Of a DNA stretch of 8,911 bases, positions 6,290 through 8,911 are shown one piece after another. The position numbers and the translations under genes were made by a program. Location of the stretch: the NCBI GenBank assembly GCA_938038035.1, contig CALHQV010000060.1, forward strand, positions 1 to 8,911. Reading direction: 5' to 3'. The first letter of the stretch is position 1. Each line of letters opens with the position of its first letter. Origin of the DNA: an uncultured Gemella sp. (GTDB taxonomy: Bacteria; Bacillota; Bacilli; Staphylococcales; Gemellaceae). The notes under the pieces are model-generated. The model saw nothing but the letters and a program-made list of their open reading frames with translations. It was not told the origin of the DNA and did no database searches.

Positions 6290-7086
6290 ACTGGGGTAAG
6301 ATGAAGACATTGTTTATTTACCTATTCGTTGCACTTAATGCTGTCTTGTTAACATTTTATGTATACACTGTTCAGAAAAACAAAACAGAAATAGTTCAAG
6401 AAAAAGAAATAATCGAGCGTGCTATGAAAAATGACAATATAACTGTAGAGGATAATGCCACAAAACGTGATAATCTTGGTTATGTCAATGTAACGATCTC
6501 AGATTTGAAAGAAGTTAGAAAAGAAGAGAATGGTCTAAAGTATGAAGTTGAAAATGTAGATAAAACATCTATGTTAAAAGTCAGTTCTGAAAATGCTATT
6601 ACAAATGTAAATAAGGGCAACTATAGAGCAGAATTAGAATCATTCTTGCTAGAAAAGATGAAGCTTAGTGCAAATTATATTTTTTCTAGTTATAATGCGT
6701 CAAAAAATGAAGTTATTTTTGAACAACAAATAGATAGTTTTAGGGTGTTTTCTAATAAAAATGCGAGAATAGTCTTTAGTGTCGAGAGTAATGGAGATAT
6801 TAAGAACTTTACTTTGACGAGTGTTTCAAATATAAGAAAAGATAAGAATGAAACGCTAGTACCATCTAGTCAAGCGATAAATAGACTGTATCACGAAGAC
6901 TTAATTCCTAAAAACTGTCGTGTTCGTACTACTTTAGGGTATTATACTTATATTTCACAAACGGAAAATCAAGTATTGATACCGACTTGGAATGTAGAAA
7001 TAAGCGATAAAGATGGGCAAGTTAGCAACTACTATGTAGATGCAATAAACCTAAATGTACTGAACAGAAAAGGGTATAGCTCATAG
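6286..7086 (+). CDS. yycI: WalK regulatory partner YycI (WalI)
   Basis: A 266-residue single-pass membrane protein. The N-terminus MNWGKMKTLFIYLF fits the family pattern of a short MxWxKxK head followed by the helix (about 8-27); the rest is extracytoplasmic and ends in a beta-rich region (WNVEISDKDG and YYVDAINL). It is thought to act with YycH as a heterodimer on WalK. It is translated by coupling: its ATG overlaps the yycH TGA by 4 nt, with GGGAG at 6274-6278. It is the last gene of the operon. The next gene is a convergent dps behind a strong terminator, so no walJ (yycJ) follows, unlike the layout in many Bacillales. The length is close to the usual 260-280 residues. Confidence 0.92.
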   Translation: MNWGKMKTLFIYLFVALNAVLLTFYVYTVQKNKTEIVQEKEIIERAMKNDNITVEDNATKRDNLGYVNVTISDLKEVRKEENGLKYEVENVDKTSMLKVSSENAITNVNKGNYRAELESFLLEKMKLSANYIFSSYNASKNEVIFEQQIDSFRVFSNKNARIVFSVESNGDIKNFTLTSVSNIRKDKNETLVPSSQAINRLYHEDLIPKNCRVRTTLGYYTYISQTENQVLIPTWNVEISDKDGQVSNYYVDAINLNVLNRKGYSS

Positions 7087-7103
7087 ATGGGTATTTAAAA
7101 ATA

Positions 7104-7144
7104 AAAAAACTATTCGTTGTGATAAGTGCAACGAATAGTTTTTT
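7104..7144. terminator. Bidirectional terminator shared by the wal operon and dps
   Basis: A perfect 16-bp stem pairs AAAAAACTATTCGTTG (7104-7119) with CAACGAATAGTTTTTT (7129-7144) around a 9-nt loop. A- and T-tracts at the stem base serve both strands. It begins 17 nt after the yycI stop and ends 5 nt from the dps stop, so it closes both convergent transcripts. Confidence 0.93.
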
Positions 7145-7149
7145 GTGTA

Positions 7150-7584
7150 TTAATCAGCTAAGTAAGCTTTTAGCATCCAAACATTTTTTTCTAATTGAGT
7201 TTTTAATCCTAATGCTAAGTCAGAAGTACCTTGATCTCCTTCGTCTTCAGCTACACCCATAAGATGAGTTAAATCATTGATTAATAATTCGAAGTCGTGG
7301 AATACAGCTGCAACCATTTCAGAAGTTGTTTCTTGTTCAGTTGCTTCTTTGATAGTTGCGATTTCTAAAGCACCTTTAAGTGTAGAAACTGGGCGACCTC
7401 CAATTGCTAATAATCTTTCAGCAACCTCATCTAAAGATTCAGTTGTGTAGTTGTAGTAGTTTTCAAATACTTCGTGTAGTGTGTAGAAGCTACGTCCTTT
7501 TACATACCAGTGGAAGCTGTGTAATTTTGTGTATAATACTGTTAAGTTAGCAACAAGTTTGTTTAATTCTGTTGTACGTGTCAT
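7150..7584 (-). CDS. dps: Dps-family ferritin-like iron-storage and DNA-protection protein
   Basis: A 144-residue four-helix-bundle protein of the Dps family, expected to form a 12-subunit shell that oxidises Fe(II), preferably with hydrogen peroxide, and stores the iron. The inter-subunit ferroxidase residues are all present with family spacing: H25 (in FHWYVKG), H37, E41, D52 and E56 (in DEVAERLLAIGG). W26 next to the first ligand is also conserved. The protein is slightly short, and the N-terminus is only a few residues with no lysine-rich tail, so direct DNA binding through such a tail is unlikely. AAAGGAGA at 7594-7601 fixes the start, 9 nt away. The gene is monocistronic with its own strong promoter and a PerR-like palindrome further upstream, suggesting peroxide or metal control. 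Confidence 0.96.
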   Translation of the reverse strand: MTRTTELNKLVANLTVLYTKLHSFHWYVKGRSFYTLHEVFENYYNYTTESLDEVAERLLAIGGRPVSTLKGALEIATIKEATEQETTSEMVAAVFHDFELLINDLTHLMGVAEDEGDQGTSDLALGLKTQLEKNVWMLKAYLAD

Positions 7585-7593
7585 AATAATATC

Positions 7594-7601
7594 TCTCCTT
7601 T
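7594..7601 (-). promoter_or_regulatory. Ribosome binding site of dps
   Basis: The minus strand reads AAAGGAGA, ending 9 nt before the ATG at 7584, a strong site that supports the short N-terminus. Confidence 0.85.
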
Positions 7602-7621
7602 ATTTTTGAATTTATGCTTAA

Positions 7622-7650
7622 ATTATAGCACCATGAATTTCTCATGTAAA
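7622..7650 (-). promoter_or_regulatory. Strong promoter of dps
   Basis: Read on the minus strand: TTTACA (-35, 7645-7650), a 17-bp spacer and TATAAT (-10, 7622-7627) with TGC directly before it (extended -10). Near-consensus throughout, consistent with an abundant stress protein. The leader is about 30 nt. Confidence 0.85.
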
Positions 7651-7673
7651 GTTAATAAGCTTATAAAAGTTAT

Positions 7674-7688
7674 TGAGAATTATTCTCT
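7674..7688. promoter_or_regulatory. PerR-like operator upstream of dps
   Basis: TGAGAATTATTCTCT contains the perfect 6-1-6 palindrome GAGAAT-T-ATTCTC (7675-7687). It keeps the AGAATnATTCT core of PerR boxes and matches 11 of 14 defined positions of TTAGAATnATTCTAA. The centre is about 66 bp upstream of the expected dps transcription start, further out than a classic blocking operator. Confidence 0.55.
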
Positions 7689-7736
7689 AAAAAGAATGTT
7701 GATTTAGCAATGTTTCCCGAGGAGAAGAAATATAAA

Positions 7737-7751
7737 TGATAATCAATATCA
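7737..7751. promoter_or_regulatory. Fur-like box between dps and yidD
   Basis: TGATAATCAATATCA matches the 7-1-7 Fur box TGATAATnATTATCA at 13 of 14 defined positions. It lies 32 bp upstream of the yidD -35 box and about 50 bp from the PerR-like palindrome. The whole Fur family (Fur, PerR, Zur) uses related sites, so the regulator cannot be named with certainty. Confidence 0.5.
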
Positions 7752-7783
7752 TATAGGGTGGATGTATTTTTAAATTTAAAAAT

Positions 7784-7812
7784 TTGAAATAAACTTCATT
7801 AGTTGATAAAAT
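7784..7812 (+). promoter_or_regulatory. Promoter of yidD
   Basis: TTGAAA (-35, 7784-7789), a 17-bp spacer and TAAAAT (-10, 7807-7812), preceded by TGA to give an extended -10. The leader is only about 17 nt, just enough to hold the ribosome binding site AAAGGGG at 7821-7827. Confidence 0.8.
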
Positions 7813-7835
7813 AAAGAGCGAAAGGGGTAGAATCT

Positions 7836-8087
7836 ATGGCAAGATTATGCATATTTTTAATAAATTTGTATAGACGATATATATCACGTTATACAAGACC
7901 GACGTGTAGATTTTCTCCTACATGTTCAAGTTATGCTTTGGAAAGTTATAAGAGATTTGGTTTTTTCTTAGGTACGTATTTAACTGTTAAGAGGATATTG
8001 AAGTGTCATCCTTTATATAAAGGTGAGTATTTTGATAATGTACCTTTATTTAAGAAGGATATATTCAAATTTGGAAGAAAAAAATAA
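7836..8087 (+). CDS. yidD: Membrane protein insertion efficiency factor YidD
   Basis: An 83-residue protein, typical for YidD. It has an amphipathic basic N-terminus (LINLYRRYISRY), the signature C24-R-F-S-P-T-C30-S-S-Y-A, then RILKCHP with C57, and YFDNVP near the end. In bacteria YidD assists insertion of membrane proteins with YidC/OxaA at the inner face of the membrane, though its mechanism is unclear. In many bacteria it lies in the rpmH-rnpA-yidD-yidC cluster; here it stands alone with its own promoter, as in several Bacilli. The family's usual GG before the DPVP-like motif is altered to G-E-Y-F-D-N-V-P (62-69). AAAGGGG at 7821-7827, 8 nt upstream, sets the start. The stop codon lies inside the terminator stem. 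Confidence 0.95.
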   Translation: MARLCIFLINLYRRYISRYTRPTCRFSPTCSSYALESYKRFGFFLGTYLTVKRILKCHPLYKGEYFDNVPLFKKDIFKFGRKK

Positions 8088-8120
8088 AGAGGCCGCTAAG
8101 TTTAGCTGCCTCTTTATTTT
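8081..8120. terminator. Bidirectional terminator overlapping the yidD stop
   Basis: A 13-bp stem pairs AAAATAAAGAGGC (8081-8093) with GCCTCTTTATTTT (8108-8120). After a C-T mismatch it extends by GCTA (8095-8098) with TAGC (8103-8106), closing on a 4-nt loop. The stem includes the yidD stop codon (8085-8087). On the minus strand it ends in a long T run, so it could also stop transcription coming from the rhodanese gene. Confidence 0.88.
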
Positions 8121-8227
8121 GGGCGAAATTGTTATTTGGATAAAAATCAGGAATGTTTGATCATGTTTGCAGAACTAGAAGAAGTTCTCTTACAAAATAA
8201 CTTTTCTAAAAATTTATCTAATTAAGG

Positions 8228-8264
8228 TATTTGTACGGTAAATCCTCATAATCACCTACAAATA
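8228..8264. repeat. Intergenic repeat copy A, hairpin-forming
   Basis: The core at 8236-8261 matches copy B at 22 of 26 positions. The core is bounded by TATTTGTA (8228-8235) and TACAAATA (8257-8264), a perfect 8-bp inverted repeat. Adding GGT (8237-8239) with ACC (8254-8256) past a bulged C gives an 11-bp stem with a 14-nt loop. No T run follows, so it is a poor terminator. Confidence 0.6.
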
Positions 8265-8274
8265 TTAAATTATA

Positions 8275-8317
8275 TTGCAAGTGCGCGGTAAATCCTCACA
8301 ATTATCCACAAGTGCAA
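8275..8317. repeat. Intergenic repeat copy B
   Basis: The core at 8286-8311 lies exactly 50 bp after that of copy A. The first 13 bases (CGGTAAATCCTCA) are identical, and the four differences further on are all C/T changes. Copy B is flanked by TTGCA (8275-8279) and TGCAA (8313-8317) as inverted ends, and by direct repeats CAAGTGC at 8278-8284 and 8309-8315. Function unknown. Confidence 0.6.
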
Positions 8318-8328
8318 AGTTTTTAATG

Positions 8329-8844
8329 TTATTTATCGATGCTATTTCCTGCATCTAACCATGCGGCAATTCCGCCCGGGAATCTATAGACATTTTTATA
8401 TCCGGCTTCTTTTGCTAAGACTGCTCCAACATGGCTTCTTTCACAAGCTACAAAACCACAGTATATAACTATTTTTTTGTCTTTATTGTCTCCTAGAGTT
8501 TTTAAAAATGCTTCTTTTTCTTCTGGTTTTAAATCCTTCATTTCTTTTGGAAGACCAGCATTAACAGCACCTTTAATTTTTGTTTTTTCAAATCGATCCG
8601 CTGGAATTGTATCAACTAGAATCATATCCTCTTTATTATCTATAGATTTTTTCAATTCATCTGCGCTGATCAGATTGTAATCCCCTGTTTTTGTTGCTTT
8701 AACTAGTTTTATAGCTGCCTTTTCTACTTCGTTTTCTTTTCCGTCTTTTGCAGAACGATTAAGTCCGTCTCCGCTACTACAACCTACTAAGGAAACTGAA
8801 AGTAATATGCTAGATAAAGCTAGTGTAATTTTATTTTTTTTCAT
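8329..8844 (-). CDS. Rhodanese-domain lipoprotein
   Basis: A 171-residue protein with a lipoprotein signal peptide: basic head MKKNK, hydrophobic core, lipobox L19-V20-G21-C22. C22 would be lipidated, anchoring it to the outer face of the membrane. A polar linker follows, then a single rhodanese domain (about 56-167): helix SADELKKSID, strand MILVDTIPADRFEKTKIKGAVN, the active-site region YC129GFVAC134ERS, and the C-terminal GYKNVYRFPGGIAAW. C129 is the probable catalytic cysteine, but the loop to R136 is C-x6-R, longer than the common six-residue CxxxxR loop, and a second cysteine lies inside it. A thiol or persulfide relay role outside the cell is possible; the sulfur donor and acceptor are unknown. 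AAAGGAGGG at 8853-8861 sets the start. The gene is monocistronic as far as the window shows. Confidence 0.9.
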   Translation of the reverse strand: MKKNKITLALSSILLSVSLVGCSSGDGLNRSAKDGKENEVEKAAIKLVKATKTGDYNLISADELKKSIDNKEDMILVDTIPADRFEKTKIKGAVNAGLPKEMKDLKPEEKEAFLKTLGDNKDKKIVIYCGFVACERSHVGAVLAKEAGYKNVYRFPGGIAAWLDAGNSIDK

Positions 8845-8852
8845 AAAGTCAG

Positions 8853-8861
8853 CCCTCCTTT
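8853..8861 (-). promoter_or_regulatory. Ribosome binding site of the rhodanese lipoprotein gene
   Basis: The minus strand reads AAAGGAGGG, 8 nt before the ATG at 8844, a strong Shine-Dalgarno sequence. Confidence 0.85.
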
Positions 8862-8874
8862 AACTTTCACTTTT

Positions 8875-8903
8875 ATTATAACATAAAAAATTACATATAT
8901 AAA
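8875..8903 (-). promoter_or_regulatory. Promoter of the rhodanese lipoprotein gene
   Basis: Read on the minus strand: TTTATA (-35, 8898-8903), a 17-bp spacer and TATAAT (-10, 8875-8880), preceded by TGT as an extended -10. The -35 is weak (4 of 6) but the extended -10 is perfect. The leader is about 25 nt. Confidence 0.7.
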
Positions 8904-8911
8904 CAAAATAT

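Noticed and set aside
7736..7756. Six-codon frame MIINII after GAGGAG at 7719-7724
   Set aside because: It lies upstream of the yidD promoter with no placed promoter reading into it, and the bases are better explained by the Fur-like palindrome.
8228..8317. CRISPR array
   Set aside because: Only two repeat copies with four differences, a short spacing, and no cas genes nearby.
8477..8680. Plus-strand 67-codon frame opposite the rhodanese gene
   Set aside because: It is antisense to a clearly conserved rhodanese domain and has no ribosome site.

Overview
The window is AT-rich, tightly packed Firmicute (Bacilli) DNA with strong AAGGAGG-type ribosome binding sites. A complete walR-walK-yycH-yycI block, a small Dps, YidD and low-GC codon use point to a Bacillales-type coccus. 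From protein feel and gene order I would guess Gemella or a close relative, but that genus call is inference.

Layout, left to right. Positions 1-181 are AT-rich and gene-free, ending in a terminator hairpin. A flavodoxin-fold gene (minus strand, 182-736) and a lipase-class-3-like hydrolase gene (plus strand, 1024-2022) are divergent. The 287-bp gap between them carries a promoter for each and a widely spaced perfect 11-bp inverted repeat. The hydrolase gene ends in its own terminator. Positions 2163-7086 hold the cell-wall two-component operon: a promoter, a leader of roughly 130 nt, then walR, walK, yycH and yycI. walR/walK overlap by 1 nt, yycH follows walK by 11 nt, and yycH/yycI overlap by 4 nt. 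A 16-bp bidirectional terminator separates yycI from a convergent dps gene (minus strand). dps and yidD are divergent across 251 bp carrying two iron/peroxide-regulator-like palindromes and a promoter for each gene. yidD ends inside a bidirectional terminator. A 241-bp spacer with two copies of a 26-bp repeat follows, then a rhodanese-domain lipoprotein gene (minus strand) with its promoter at the right edge.

How the genes work together. WalK senses the envelope and phosphorylates WalR, which controls cell-wall hydrolases; YycH and YycI are membrane-anchored extracytoplasmic partners of WalK. The walJ/yycJ and htrA genes that often follow in relatives are absent here. Dps (iron storage, peroxide protection) with a PerR-like operator, the flavodoxin and the rhodanese lipoprotein have redox or sulfur themes, but nothing in the sequence links them into one pathway.

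I see no mobile element, CRISPR array, RNA gene or obviously new multi-gene system. The points most worth a second look are the apparent loss of the WalK PAS zinc ligands, the operon ending without walJ, the paired repeat at 8228-8317, the operator-like palindromes, and the extended -10 (TGn) motif at every promoter I could place.
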